Positions 9,306 through 20,594 of a DNA stretch of 64,000 nucleotides are shown here, piece after piece. Under the pieces are notes generated by a model, which saw nothing but the letters and a program-made list of their open reading frames with translations, made no database searches and was not told where the DNA came from. Numbering within the stretch: position 1 is the stretch's first letter; each line of letters begins with the position of its first letter. The translations under genes and the position numbers were made by a program. Origin of the DNA: Sabellastarte sp. h YS-2021 (Eukaryota; Annelida; Polychaeta; Sabellida; Sabellidae); contig OZ024936.1 of NCBI GenBank assembly GCA_964017235.1, positions 18,018,496-18,082,495 of the forward strand, given 5' to 3'.

Positions 9306-11930
9306 TTACCTGGTAGCTGAACTGAACCTATAGATTCCTTGCCAACTTTACCACCTGAAGTAGACTACAGTGAATAAATACAGGAAACATGCTTTCAGCT
9401 CTGCATTGATCTTCACATTAGAAAGTGAATTTCAGTGTAATGTTCTAGATCAGTGTGCTGTCCCAGAGAAGATAGTGTTTTGACATATGCGACTTTTGGT
9501 ACATTTTGTCTTTCAAAGATTCCTTGATGTATGGATCAAATATCAACAAAGTTCAAGACTCGAATACAGACCTGAACTAAAGAGAAATCTTAAGTAAGCC
9601 TTAAATATCTCTGGTAAATGTTCTTTTCCAAAGACAAAAATTGCTGGTATCACTAGACAGGGCAGCATGTCAGCAATTAGGAGTGTTGCGCTAGTAAGTT
9701 ATTTTTGGTACAAAAATATTCTGGCTGTAGCCCATTGAAATATCAGCTTAATATTAATTTTGCTTTTTGTACAAGCTAAACCTTTTTAAAATATAAAGTA
9801 ATATCAGTAGACATAATAAACAGCATCTATGTTAGAAAATTATTCTGACTTGGGCAAATTTTATCTCTAAACTAAACTTTTCTAATTGCATATCCCAAGC
9901 TACTTTTTAAACAGAACTTAAAACATGAACTTTTGTATGACCCAAAGTTCTTTTTCACATATCTCCATATTGGTGTAGATCTCAGCCTGTAGTTCAAGGG
10001 GAAGAACTCTCATTTCTTTTCAATATGGGGTGGTATAAGGTAGAGGACCTTAAACAAGTAATACAGACTGCTTTTTGTGATGACTAAACTCCAATAAATG
10101 GCAATCCTGAATGCCTGTCCAGATAATACTCCAGCCAAAGAGAACCCAAAGTTGTACTTTGACCATTATCACTACAGGTGCCAAATTTGCAACCTTTGGG
10201 TTTTTTATCACATTCTTTGCCAGGCAGGTAACTGCATGATACCAAGACCCCTGTTGGCAAAACATAAACTTGGTCAAAGAACTTAGCACACTGAAAATAT
10301 TGAGACAGTTTTGTATCACTGAATTTATGCATTAAATAAATGATAGATATGTTCATACATCGGTAATTTTTTTTGCATATGTAAACATCTCCAAGTTGTA
10401 CTGATACATTTTCCTACATGGTACAACTTATCCATCTAAAGAATACATATATGATGTAGAAAAGTAGAAATACGTATGTTTCTGTATAAATTTCCTCATT
10501 GTGTAATACTGTTAGAATGTAAAAAGTTAAAAACTACACACAGACATTTTAAAAGTCCAGAAATCAATTCTTGAGGCCTATACACACTGATAATATAATG
10601 AACTGATTCAGAAGATTTATTGTTTAAAACGAACTTAATTTTATCTAAATCAGAAAGTATTGTGAGCACAAAATACAGGGCCCTGTTTAAAATTAACAGA
10701 ACTTTCTTAATTCTTCCATCATGATCTTCAGGCTAAAGAGGGGTCATATCTCAGCTTATTGCATTGGATCATATCAATCAATGCTAAGCCTGTTCATATA
10801 CCCTTCTTGGTAGAGGCAACAACTCTACAAGGTCCAGTATTTATCTGACCGAGTTGAACCATTTTAGCCAAAAAAACAGAGTATATATCACAATCACTGT
10901 ACACGTAGTGTATGAGTACATTGCACCTTTTTATTTACAGACTACATTCTTAGTTTAAAGAAAATTGCTAAATAAGTACTGTGTGAGTGCATTGTAAACA
11001 TTGTTTCAAACTACACATAAAAATTTACATGTGAAGTAAATATAATAAATTTAATAGATTGAAGTATAAATCAGCTAACCATTTCAATACTATAATAAAT
11101 GCTATATATACAGTATCCTACATTATTTTCACCAGTGTAGATCCCACAAGGTATATCGAATAAAGTCATGCAAAAATAAAAGATTCAACAATTTGTACCA
11201 CTGAGTGTTGAATATACCTTTTTTGAATGTCAGGTCTTATACTAAGCATTCTAAGTAAAAAATCCACTTTTAGTAGTTGTTTATGAGGGATGCACCAATA
11301 AAATTGGTGATGACAAAAACAATCTTTCGCTGATAAACATATAATAACCCATCTAATTGTGTTCATGAAAGCATATTATTCAAAATGTTAATTGTACAAT
11401 TGTTTTGTAGCATCAATATACATTAGTTTAGACTAGATTCACAGTGTACTTCATATTGTGGCTTTCATGTCTAATTTATTGCAATTCACACTAGGTCTGT
11501 TCAGCTTCTGAACTGCCTTTAAAAGTTTCCGTCTCTTTGCATTCAATGACAATTCCCAGCCATCTCCCCAGTGAAGTAGCAGAACACAAGCTGCATAAAT
11601 CCTATCACTAGGATATTTAGCTTCTAGTCTATACCAAGTTATTGGACAAGTTACTTCTATTGTTCACCTAGCTTTGTGGCAATATCAACCATATATTCAT
11701 TGTGGATTTTATTTATAGAATTACAACTATGTATTTTATATGTTTTTTTATACTGGAGCTTATAAACCAGCTCTTATATGTGTTGATTTATAATTTCAGT
11801 CATTTTGTGCAATATCTGAATTCTAGGTCAGATTGTTAAATTGTAAAAATAAAGATATAAATTGCTTCATACATACATGTGTCTTATAATTCCAAATGAG
11901 CAGTTATGATGTTTGTTACGATAAACATGG
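9306..11930. other. Segment A non-coding sequence
   Basis: From about 9,950 this aligns with 59,515-61,425 of segment B. The conservation includes many indels, with no shared open frame or splice-bounded exon, so it is probably intron or intergenic DNA downstream of the ankyrin gene. 9,306-9,950 and 11,430-11,920 have no B counterpart and no recognised content. Confidence 0.5.
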
Positions 11931-11937
11931 AAGTTGA

Positions 11938-12175
11938 TTTACTTATTTATTTGGGGTTTTACATCACTTTCAACACTGTACAGGTTATATCATGATGGGA
12001 AGTTGGAAGGGCAGAGGAAACCAGTACATACAGTTCATTAGGGTTCTGTACTGTAAACTGCTGACCAACGGCAAGCAACTACCAGCTTTTCCACTTGAGG
12101 CCGTGCCGGGAATCGAACTCCAGCCTCAGAGGTGGGAGGCAAGAGTGTTACCACTCTGCCACCGTGGCCCCTAAT
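11938..12175 (-). mobile_element. Full-length tRNA-derived SINE, minus strand, with TSD
   Basis: Read on the minus strand it starts GGGGCCACGGTGGCAGAG with an A box (TGGCAGAGTGG) and a B box (GGTTCGATCCC-like, here GAGTTCGATTCC). It continues through the family body and ends in AAATAAATAA. An 11-bp duplication ATGGAAGTTGA flanks it at 11,927-11,937 and 12,176-12,186. The insertion is absent from segment B. It is the same family as 41,412-41,644. The open frame reading through it is incidental. Confidence 0.9.
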
Positions 12176-13188
12176 ATGGAAGTTGAAAGGGACATGAAAC
12201 CCTAACTTTGACTTTTGTGATGATTAATAATATTATGAAACCATTGTTACATGCAAAATATACAATGTTGCTGATCTCTTGCTGATATCTTACTGATCTT
12301 TATTCACTTTATTATAGGACAAGCATAAAATATATTAATTTTTGCACCTTCATTCCCCAGACATTAATGAACTATTTTGGAACAGGCTGGATAACTTTAT
12401 TTTTCAAATTATAAACTCTGATCCAGGATAAGTGTGTACTTCACCAGCAAAAGTTTATTTATTTGATATTAAGAAAAATGAAACAAATTTAAATTAGCCA
12501 CAAATTTACCTACTTTTTTGGAACTATTATAGTAAGTAACTCACTCAGTTTTTTTTATCTCCTGAATAGGGAAGAGATATGCCAAAGTATAGTGTAATAG
12601 TTCAATAACAATAAAATGCATTTTTAATGGGTTAAGGCTCACTAGGTGGACTACTCTACAGCAAACATTATAACAATATTCTTCTGCAATTAAATACTTT
12701 TGTCTCAAATAGGCCAAAATAACATTGCAAGGGGTTTCTTTAATTCCCATTTGTTCCACAACAAAGTTTAATTTCTATTTTCTCCTGGTAGAATTACCAA
12801 TTGATGCAGGAGTTTCTACTGTGACACATGTATATGTAAATATCAACAGATCAAAAGAATAGAGATAATAAATGAATGCATAGTTATCTTTCTCATCAAT
12901 AAGCATTCCTAGTTTAGCAAACTCTGTACCTCCCACTCTTCATCCATCATTTAAATCTTTAGTCTTCATTTTGTCTGTCTCAGCGACCTGTGACTTCCTC
13001 CAAATCCTCAAAATAGTCAAACTAGATTGGTTTACTTTTTTCCTAGTTCTGCAAATTATCTCTCTGTAGGTCATAGTTTTGATCCACTAATTTAGCCTTG
13101 ATCTATATCTGTCTTGAAAATTTTGCTAGTGTCTTTTGATCCGACATCATCAGTGGCTCCCCCAACTGGACCAGAAGATGATATACAT

Positions 13189-13443
13189 TGTAACATGTAT
13201 AACAGTATAAACCAAATGTGTGGGTTTGAAGGAGTCATCATACAACACAGGAAATAAGGGTAATAAATCACTGGACAGTAGCATCACTACAAAGAGAGGT
13301 TAAACAGTTCAGTCCTATATAAATAACGATTCAAGCATGTGCTGGTTATTTTGTGATCTCTATTTTAAATGCTGAAATAATAACATTTGTACAGACTTTG
13401 TATTTTATTTCTCATAAAATATCAACAAGTCATACAACTTACA
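13189..13443 (+). repeat. 5' LTR (255 bp)
   Basis: It begins TGTAACATG and ends TTACA just before the putative primer binding site. The segment from 13,260 to 13,440 matches 17,621-17,798 with few differences. A TATATAAA box at 13,316-13,323 is a likely LTR promoter element. The end lacks three bases present at the corresponding place in the 3' LTR. Confidence 0.88.
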
Positions 13444-13455
13444 TGGTGTCAGGTG
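13444..13455 (+). promoter_or_regulatory. Putative primer binding site of the Ty3 element
   Basis: TGGTGTCAGGTG follows the 5' LTR with no gap, the standard position for a tRNA primer binding site, and starts with TGG as expected for pairing with a tRNA CCA end. The tRNA species was not determined. Confidence 0.65.
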
Positions 13456-13614
13456 AATATTGCACTAACTATGGAATATTAAAACAAAAGGATACATCCA
13501 TTTTAATTACTGTAAATAGGACAATCTCTGTTCTAAAACAAAGCCAGTAATTAGGATATTTCTGTTTTTGGAACAAAACATTTGTTCTAGGAAGCAAACA
13601 GGATTTTTTTAAAT

Positions 13615-14627
13615 ATGAATCCAGAAGGTGAGCAAGCAGAAAATCAACAAGCAGAAAATCAACAAGCAGAAAATCAACAAGCACCAGCAGCAGCTTCAGC
13701 AATGGCTACCTCTGCAGCTTCAATCAACAGTCAGGTACCACTGCCCCCAAATTATGTGACAACAGGTGACCTAGCTTTCAATGGAATAAGTATAAACAAA
13801 TCTGGGACAGTTTTGAGATAGTAACAGGACTCAAAGAAAAGACTAGTGCATATCGAACAGCCACGTTCATTACGTATATTGGATCAAAAGCGCTGGAAAT
13901 ATTCAATGGACTACCCTATGAAAATGACATTGATAAAGTGTTTGAATTATTTCAGAACTATTGCATAGGTGAAGCAAATGTGATATACGAAAGATATATC
14001 TTCAACAACAGAGTTCAATAAAGTGGTGAGTCTTTTGATTCTTTTGTTTCTCATCTCCGCCTACTCTCACTATCATGCAACTATAATGCAATGCAAGAAG
14101 AGATGATTAGAGACAGAATAGTGATGGGGATATCTGACGCACGACTGCGGCACAGCAGGCTTCAAGAGCCAAAGCTGACATTAAAGACACCAATAGAATG
14201 TGGAAGAGCCTCAGAAATGATGTCAAAACAACTGAAGACAATGGCTCCCAATGAAGAAGTGAGTGCAGTTAAAAAGAAAGGAAAAGCTCCGACTTACAGA
14301 ACTGGACAAATTTCATCCTGGCCCAAAAACTGCAAATACTGCAGCCGAAGTCACCCAAAAGACAAAAGCAAATGCCCAGATTATGGAAAAACCTGCACTT
14401 ACTGCTCCAAAAAGAACCACTTTGAATCAATGTGCATGGCCAAGAAGAATCAAGTGAAGGGAAGCCCGAGAATGAAGAAAGTGAATTTGTGTGATGAAAG
14501 TGAAGACAGTGACAGCCAATACGAATATATTGAAACTGTGAACTTAGACACAGTTAATGCAGCGACCGTGAACAGTTATGATGATCCAAACTGTTCACAA
14601 ACATGTGAATTCAACAGAAGACTGTAA
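13615..14627 (+). pseudogene. Ty3 element gag (broken)
   Basis: It starts at ATG 13,615 with a repetitive Q/E/N-rich leader containing three copies of AENQQ. The frame is lost near 13,800 and continues in another frame from about 13,803, where an in-frame TAA sits at 14,019-14,021. The distal part (14,091-14,627) has a capsid-like RDRIVMGISDARLR stretch. It then has two zinc knuckles, CX2CX3HX6C beginning CKYCSRSH and CX2CX4HX4C beginning CTYCSKKNH, which bind RNA in Gag proteins. There is thus one frameshift and one nonsense mutation. The protease region follows in yet another frame. Confidence 0.85.
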
Positions 14628-14629
14628 GA

Positions 14630-15054
14630 TTTCAAATCAATACAGGGGCTACAGTGAATGTCATTTGTAAATCTCTGGTTCCAAGCAAATGTGCAATAGA
14701 GCCTACAACCACCAAGTTAAAAGTGTACAACAACATCACATTGACTGCTGAGGGAAAAACCGCATTCCCATGAAGAACCTGAAAAACAACAGGAAATACA
14801 GTGTGGCGTGCATAGTTGTAAATGATGATAAAGTACAGCCTATCTTAGGGTTACGTGCAGCCAAACAGATGAACTTAATCACAGTCAACACTGAGAATAT
14901 TGCAGCCATTAGCAAAAGCGAAACAAAACCACTCACAGTAGCACAGATCACATCTGAACACTCATCACTTTTTGATGGCAAACTTGGACTGATAAAAGAC
15001 AATGCAGACCTGAAAACTGACTCTACAGTTAAGCCAGTTCAAAACCCAATCTGA
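14630..15054 (+). pseudogene. Ty3 element protease region (broken)
   Basis: The aspartic protease active-site region is visible near 14,639 as QINTGATVNVI. The catalytic Asp of the usual D-T/S-G triad is Asn here, a change expected to abolish cleavage. A stop near 14,772 and a frame change follow. The C-terminal part, with ILGLRAAKQMNLI, is in the 14,770-15,054 frame and leads to the spacer before reverse transcriptase (VKPVQNPI). Assignment rests on the triad context, the position between Gag and RT, and the ILGL segment. Confidence 0.75.
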
Positions 15055-15060
15055 GGTGTC

Positions 15061-15581
15061 CCACATGCTCTCATGGACAGTTTGAAAGCAGAACTGGGCC
15101 GCTTTGGGACACTAAAAGTGATAGAGAGTGTGAGTGAACCAACAGAGTGGCTATCGAGTTTTGTGACAGTGAAGAAACCAAGTGGAAGATAAGGACTTGC
15201 ATTGATCCACAACCACTTAATGCAGCACTCAAACGAGCACCTCTGTTAACACCGATCCTTGATGATGTACTGCCAAAATTAGAAGGTTCAAAGATATTCT
15301 CAGTTATTGATGTTAAAGATGGCTACTGGAATCTGAGACTTTTAAAAGAAGCAAGCTACTTGACAACAAGTACACCATTTGGAAACATACGCTTCCTACG
15401 ACTACCATTTGGACTGAAAATATCAAGCGAGTTCTTCCAATCAGCTCTAAATGAAGCACTGCATGGCTTAAATGGTGTCCATATCATAGCAGATGACATA
15501 CTTGTTTTTGGAAAAGGTGACACTGATGAAGCAGCCATACATGACCATGACAAAACCTTAGAGCACTGCTATGATGTGTAG
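15061..15581 (+). pseudogene. Ty3 element reverse transcriptase, fingers and palm
   Basis: The intact stretch 15,147-15,581 contains FSVIDVKDGYWN (the first catalytic Asp motif), LPFGLKISSEFFQ, and IADDILVFG carrying the paired catalytic Asp residues. These are the ordered RT blocks of Ty3-type elements. Upstream, 15,061-15,146 encodes the N-terminal part in a different frame, and the palm ends at a stop at 15,579-15,581. The enzyme would copy the element RNA into DNA, but the frame is broken on both sides. Confidence 0.9.
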
Positions 15582-15589
15582 AAAAATCG

Positions 15590-16543
15590 ATGAAGCTAAA
15601 CAAAGACAAAATCAAATTAAAACGCAAAGAAGTGCCATATATGGGAAATACGCTGACCCCTGGTGGCCTGAAAGCTGACAAATCAAAGGTCAATGCAATT
15701 GTTCAGATGCCACCGCCAAATGACATTAAGGGTGTACGACGACTGTTGGTAATGGCAAATTATTTGATGAGATTCTTGCCAAATCTCTCATCAATGCTAG
15801 AGCCAATCCGCAAGCTAACCCTGAAAGACGTAAAGTTCAAGTGGACAGAAGAGCAGCAAAAAGCATTTGAAGACATCAAACAAGTCATAACAAGCAGACA
15901 GGTTTTAAAGATTTTTGATCCGAAAAACACAAACCTAGTGTTACAGACTGACAGCTCAAGATCAGGCCTTGGAGCTGTATTACTACAAGACAACAGACCA
16001 GTTGGATTTGGATCAAGATCCCTGACATCAAGTGAAAAAAGCTATGCCCAAATAGAGCTAGAACTACTTGCTGTTATATTTGGCCTACAACATTTTCATC
16101 AGATGACATATGGCAGACATGTGGAAGTGCAGACTGATCAGATTCCACTGGAAAATATCGTCATAAAGCCACTGATCAAGGCACCAAGAAGACTGCAACT
16201 CCAACTGCAAGGCTATAACACCACTGTTGTGTACAGGAAGGGATCAGATCTGTATGTGCCAGACACATTATCCAGAGCTAGTCTACAAGAGACTACTGGC
16301 CCATCTGCTGATAGACATACTCATGTAAAAGATGAAAAGCTACACAAGATCAAGCAGGCAACTATGGAAGACAAAACTCTGCAAATTCTAAAACAGACTA
16401 TCATTCATGGATGGCCAGAGCAAAAACAACTTATACCGATGGAACTTGCACCATACCAGCATGAAAAACACAACCTCATAGTGCAAGATGGAATCATTTT
16501 TGTGGGAGACCGTGTTGTGAGCCCTAGCAGGATGAGGAAATAA
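15590..16543 (+). pseudogene. Ty3 element RT thumb, RNase H and linker
   Basis: This 317-codon frame carries the RT connection (YMGNTLTPGGLKADKSKV), then an RNase H domain beginning LVLQTDSSRSGLGAVL with its first Asp, followed by SYAQIELELLAV and VEVQTDQIPLENI. It ends before the zinc-binding part of the integrase. The RNase H motif order matches Ty3/gypsy elements. It is shifted relative to the preceding RT segment, so a frameshift separates them. Confidence 0.9.
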
Positions 16544-17266
16544 ATTATCAAGGACATCCACCTTGCCCATGCTGGAATCGAATCTTGTCTGAGAACAGCA
16601 AGAGAATACGTATATTGGCCACAGATGTCAGCACAAATTGAAGAGCCTTGCCAAAAGTGTGATACATGCCGAGCCACTGAAGATAACAGCCAGCAAAAAG
16701 AAACCCTCATCAGCCATGGAATCCCTGAACGACCCTGGCAACATGTATCCACTGACATATTCACATTAGATGGAGTCAACTACCTGATAACATTAGATCA
16801 GTATTCCAACTTCTGGGAAGTTGACAAGATTGCCACAATGAACACAGCAGAAACAGTCATACATAAACTCAAACACCATTTTGCCAGATATGGAAAATAT
16901 CTGTCAAACACTCATCTCAGACAATGCACCAATATTTCGAGTGCTGAATTCAAACAATTTGAAAAGCTATACAAGTTCCATCACAAATATACTTCACCAT
17001 ATCAACAATCTGCACATACTGCAGAGAGAGCTGTGAAAACCTGCAAGAACTTGATGAAAAAAGCAAAGAAAGAGCATCAAGATATATATTTAACTTTGCT
17101 TCTGCATAGAAACATCCCCATACAAGCCTTTAATAGCAGTCCAGCACAAAAATTCCCGGGGAGAAGAACAAAGACCACACTTCCAACAAAGGACAAACTA
17201 TTCCATCCTAAAACAGTTGACCCAACAGTGCAGACAGAAAGGACAGTAACACACCGTGCAAAATAA
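16544..17266 (+). pseudogene. Ty3 element integrase (broken)
   Basis: An HHCC-type zinc module is readable as HLAH followed by CQKCDTC. The catalytic core starts around STDIFTLDG (first Asp). The second acidic motif region near 16,910-16,940 is scrambled by local frame changes, and the Glu helix is near TAERAVKTCKNLM. The module order after RNase H supports Ty3/gypsy. A stop at 16,541-16,543 separates the frame from RNase H, and no intact integrase can be made. Confidence 0.85.
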
Positions 17267-17664
17267 CAGTTTTATTACAATCGTATTGCAAAAGACCTAC
17301 ATCCTCTAAAAATGGTGACACTGTGAGAATACAGTCATTGGTGAATAAAAAGGCTGACTGGGAAAAGGGGACTGTAATTAGAAAGAATGGAGAAAGATCC
17401 TATGAAGTACTGAGAGAGGATGACATGGTACTCTGGAGAAACAGAAAACATCTTAAGAAGACTCAGGAAGATCCAGGTCAGATCACACAAGAGGGCAATT
17501 ACATCCATGCAACACCTCAAATGCAACTGCCAGCTATCAATCCAGAAGCAGATGTGATACCCTTACCAAAAATGGAACACAAACCACCAAAGTCTCCTAA
17601 AAAGAGCCAACCCCACAGAAGTAATAAATCACTGGACAGTAGCATCACTACAAAGAGAGGTTAA
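17267..17664 (+). pseudogene. Ty3 element integrase C-terminal tail running into the 3' LTR
   Basis: The frame from 17,323 encodes a small basic domain with EKGTVIRKNGERSYEV, like the C-terminal beta-barrel seen after Ty3 integrases, then a proline/lysine-rich tail. It runs without a stop into LTR sequence at 17,621 and ends at 17,664. No polypurine tract or LTR start precedes the LTR sequence, so the normal gene end has probably been deleted. Confidence 0.7.
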
Positions 17665-17804
17665 ACAGTTCAGTCCGGTATTAGCAGTTCAAGCATGTGC
17701 TCGTTATTTTGTGATCTCTGTTTTAAATGCTGAAATAATAACATTTGTACAGACTTTGTATTTTATTTCTCATAAAATATCAACAAGTCATACAACTTGT
17801 TACA
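17621..17804 (+). repeat. 3' LTR, truncated at its left end
   Basis: It matches positions 13,260-13,443 of the 5' LTR and ends in GTTACA followed by the TSD. The first 71 bp of the LTR are missing and coding sequence abuts directly. The TATA box of the 5' LTR is replaced by a GGTATTAGC version here. About 184 of 255 bp remain. Confidence 0.87.
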
Positions 17805-17817
17805 TACATGTTGTGTA

Positions 17818-18185
17818 TTATTTTCTCCCCACTGTATTTCCTTTAATATAATCCTCCAAATGACTAACTATACGAGTGTAATGCTTTTCTTTGGTAATGT
17901 CCAGTGGATTCTGTCCTTTATTGTTGACTAAAAAATCAGGATGATGAGCCAGAAGTAATTTTACAATCTCAGGTGAATTTGCCAACACAGCATTATGAAG
18001 TGGTGTATCTCCATCATTGTCAGCACTGTTAACTTGGGCACCTTTTGCAGTGAGAAGTTTGACAATGGATGTGTGATTGTTATAACAGGCCATGATGAGA
18101 GGAGAGATACCATTCTGACATCTACTGTCTATTTGTTCCCTGTGACTGAGTAATTTGTTTACAACTGCAGTGTGTCCCTCCTGGG
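17818..18185 (-). CDS. Terminal exon of an ankyrin-repeat gene, copy A
   Basis: The exon begins after a minus-strand splice acceptor (TATTTTAG at 18,186-18,193) and stays open to a TAA at 17,818-17,820, giving about 121 codons entered after two bases of a split codon. It encodes about four ankyrin repeats: a partial one (GHTAVVNKLL), SPLIMACYNNHTSIVKLL, TPLHNAVLANSPEIVKLLL, and a final NPLDITKEKHYTRIVSHL. Ankyrin repeats are protein-binding helix-turn-helix stacks, so the partner and cell location cannot be told from this exon. Upstream exons were not found in the window. The Ty3 insertion lies just beyond the stop and would interrupt the 3' UTR. Copy B is at 62,427-62,787. Confidence 0.75.
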
Positions 18186-18639
18186 CTAAAATACATAAAT
18201 ATTTCGCTTAAGTATTTACTAGTGTTGTATATGATGAATTACATCAACATTTAAAAGCTATGAAGATGGAATTAAGCATAGTTGTGAAAGAGTGTCAACT
18301 TTCACTCACATAACAGCTTCATTGTAAAGAAAAATGTTGTATCAAACACCATTATAATTCAGGTGTATATAAATTGTAAGAAAGATAGTGTGAAGTCTTA
18401 ATATACAATGAAGTTTTGCATGATGCATATTATTGACTAGGATCATTAATCTGCAATTAAAGATCCAGAAACATTGCACCTACATTTAAATTGCTACAGA
18501 AATTAAGCAGTTGTGCTTTTTGAATAAGACGATGTGTAATCATAACAGGTAATCAGTTCAACAGAAAATGTCTTTCATTGCTGTGTTTAATTAAATAAGA
18601 TGATATGCAATCAAAACAATCGATCAAGATCAGATAATC

Positions 18640-18960
18640 AAAACAAAATCAGTGGCAATTACCATATCATCTGGTGTTCACAAGAAAATAAGTCTTGGGC
18701 ATCACATCATCTGATGATCACCTTTTATGACATTGGGATCGACAGATGATCTAGTGCTCACCAGATGATGTGGTAAACACCAGATGAAGAAGAGTTCACC
18801 AGATAAAAATTTATTAGGACCAGGTCATCTGTGATCACAACTAATTATGCCACCATGATGTTAGTCACAAGAGGTAAAAACTGAAACACACTAGTTAATT
18901 TGGCAATCACCACATATTCTTGTGCACACAAGATGATCTCATGCACATGACTTAGTATAT
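18640..18960. repeat. Degenerate ATCATCTGGTGATCACC-type tandem/palindromic repeat, copy A
   Basis: Multiple imperfect units of CAGATGATCT and its complement, alternating with GTGATCACC or GTGTTCACC, make a loosely palindromic minisatellite. It lies in the intron upstream of the ankyrin exon. The equivalent in segment B is at 63,220-63,540. Confidence 0.6.
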
Positions 18961-19086
18961 GCTCACACTACAATATATAATATCCTATCACACGTTTGTT
19001 ATGGAGGTTTATATGTCAAACAGAAATATTCAGAGACATATAATAAGTATAAATTTTATGATGAAATAGTTCTGTAAAAACTTTTT

Positions 19087-19290
19087 CTCTCGCCTCCCAC
19101 CTCTGAGGCCGGGGTTCGGTTCCCAGCACAGCCTCAAGTGGGAAAACTGGTTATTGCTTGCCGTTGGTCGGCAGTTTACAGTACAGATCCCTAACGAACT
19201 CTATGTACTGGTTTCCTCTGCCCTTCCAACTATCGGTCGTGATATGACCTGTACAGTGTTGAAAGCGACATAAAACCCCAAATAAATAAA
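19087..19290 (+). mobile_element. 5'-truncated tRNA-derived SINE
   Basis: It begins within the tRNA head at CTCTCGCCTCCC, so it lacks the A box. It has the B-box region (GGGTTCGGTTCCC) and the full body, and ends in AAATAAATAAA. It is the same family as 41,412-41,644. No clear TSD. Confidence 0.85.
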
Positions 19291-20594
19291 TGTATAAATT
19301 TCTGATCATTGTGTGTGCAAGTACCTATGACATGGTGCCCTTAGCTGAGGTATACTCTTTCAAAGTGATCTTAACAGACATAAATTAATATCATATTGTG
19401 ACCTCATGTTAGTAATAATCAAAACAAAATTGCAATAATATACATTATTTGCAAGTAAAATGTAACTTATTATAACTGGTCTTGTAAAGTGGTATCCATA
19501 TCATTAGGAAATAATTTTAATTCTCCTTTGACTTTTATGGCACTTAATTTGGCCTTTATAAAGTGGGGACTCTAAGGCCTCCTATTGATATGAATGTACT
19601 GAAGCTCACATTTCTATGTATCACCAACAGGGCCTTCTAAAATAGTATTGACACAGTACTGGAAGTCATTACCCGCCCATTCCTGCTGTATGCATACTAT
19701 TTCATTTTTATCACTATGTTTGTTTATACTATGTGATATGTTATGATATAAATACTAACAAATTGAGGTCAACATATTGAAACAAGTGTCATTTTAAATT
19801 CCCCAAAATCTCACATTTGTTGGTAAGGTTACTGATCCCACAGTGTCCACAACCAAACTTTCCAAACTGTAATGGCATGGCATGGTTCCACCTTGATGAG
19901 CCGATCATACACCTACTTTCCAATTGGAAAAAATATCAATCGATCCATGGCTGTAGTTTGGGACAGATTTAAGAAGGATCTCGTCCCAATAATGTTGAGA
20001 TTGCCACACAAAAGTTTATGATAGGTTGCTGAACCTGAAGCGTGGGAGGACTTTTCTATTATATGGATAGGTTGGCGTTTGGCTTTAACTCATGAATTCT
20101 GCTTATGTCGTCATCAACGATTTGTGTGTCTGAAATGAGAAAAACAAACATGTGCCTTCAAAGGGCAGGTCAATGATTAAGCCATTTTGAAAACAAGTGG
20201 CTCTAGTGTGTACTTGATAGAAATTCTCGTACTTTATATTAACAAGATGTTCAGTTTGTCATAATGTTCAGGAATATCTGAAGATGTGTATTTATTGATT
20301 TGTGTGAACGATAATGAAAATAAAACACTACAACATCGATTATCTCTGACCATGTTTTGTGAGTAAGATTGTTGTCAGATAATATTATGTTAAAAAACTG
20401 CACACAACTGAAAAAAGAATGGAAAAATATAAATTTATGGAGAGTGGAAGTGAGTTCATGAAATGGAATATGCACATAATAGAAGGTTAGATAAGAAAGG
20501 TTCTTCTGTGTGGCCTTGCAATTTGCCTGCCAGTTATATATTGAACAAATAAATATATTTCAAAGAAAAAATATATACTCAACACTAAGCTAGG
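19291..20594. other. No gene seen
   Basis: AT-rich non-coding DNA with no recognised repeat, RNA or coding frame. Confidence 0.4.

Larger units (their letters stand above)
13184..17809 (+). mobile_element. Degenerate Ty3/gypsy LTR retrotransposon
   Basis: The element spans 13,189-17,804 and has TGTAAC...GTTACA inverted termini flanked by a 5-bp TSD TACAT (13,184-13,188 and 17,805-17,809). Segment B retains the empty site at 62,405-62,409. Domain order is Gag with two zinc knuckles, protease, reverse transcriptase, RNase H and integrase, which is the Ty3/gypsy order. The RT and RNase H style resembles Mag-like animal elements, which is inferred. Several frameshifts, a Gag stop, an altered protease triad and a damaged 3' LTR make it non-functional. 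It inserted on the opposite strand to the ankyrin exon, about 9-13 nt past that exon's stop codon. Confidence 0.93.
6042..18970. repeat. Segmental duplication, copy A
   Basis: This segment is collinear and in the same orientation with copy B (55,877-63,545). Anchor pairs read by eye are 6,042-6,260 with 55,877-56,070; 6,380-6,995 with 56,180-56,765; 7,742-7,880 with 56,765-56,890; 9,950-10,860 with 59,515-60,420; 10,880-11,410 with 60,820-61,425; 12,215-13,188 with 61,430-62,409; and 17,805-18,970 with 62,405-63,545. Copy A carries a foldback element, a SINE and a Ty3 element absent from B. About 2 kb (7,880-9,950) has no counterpart in B. Divergence appears substantial, so the duplication is not recent. 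Confidence 0.85.
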
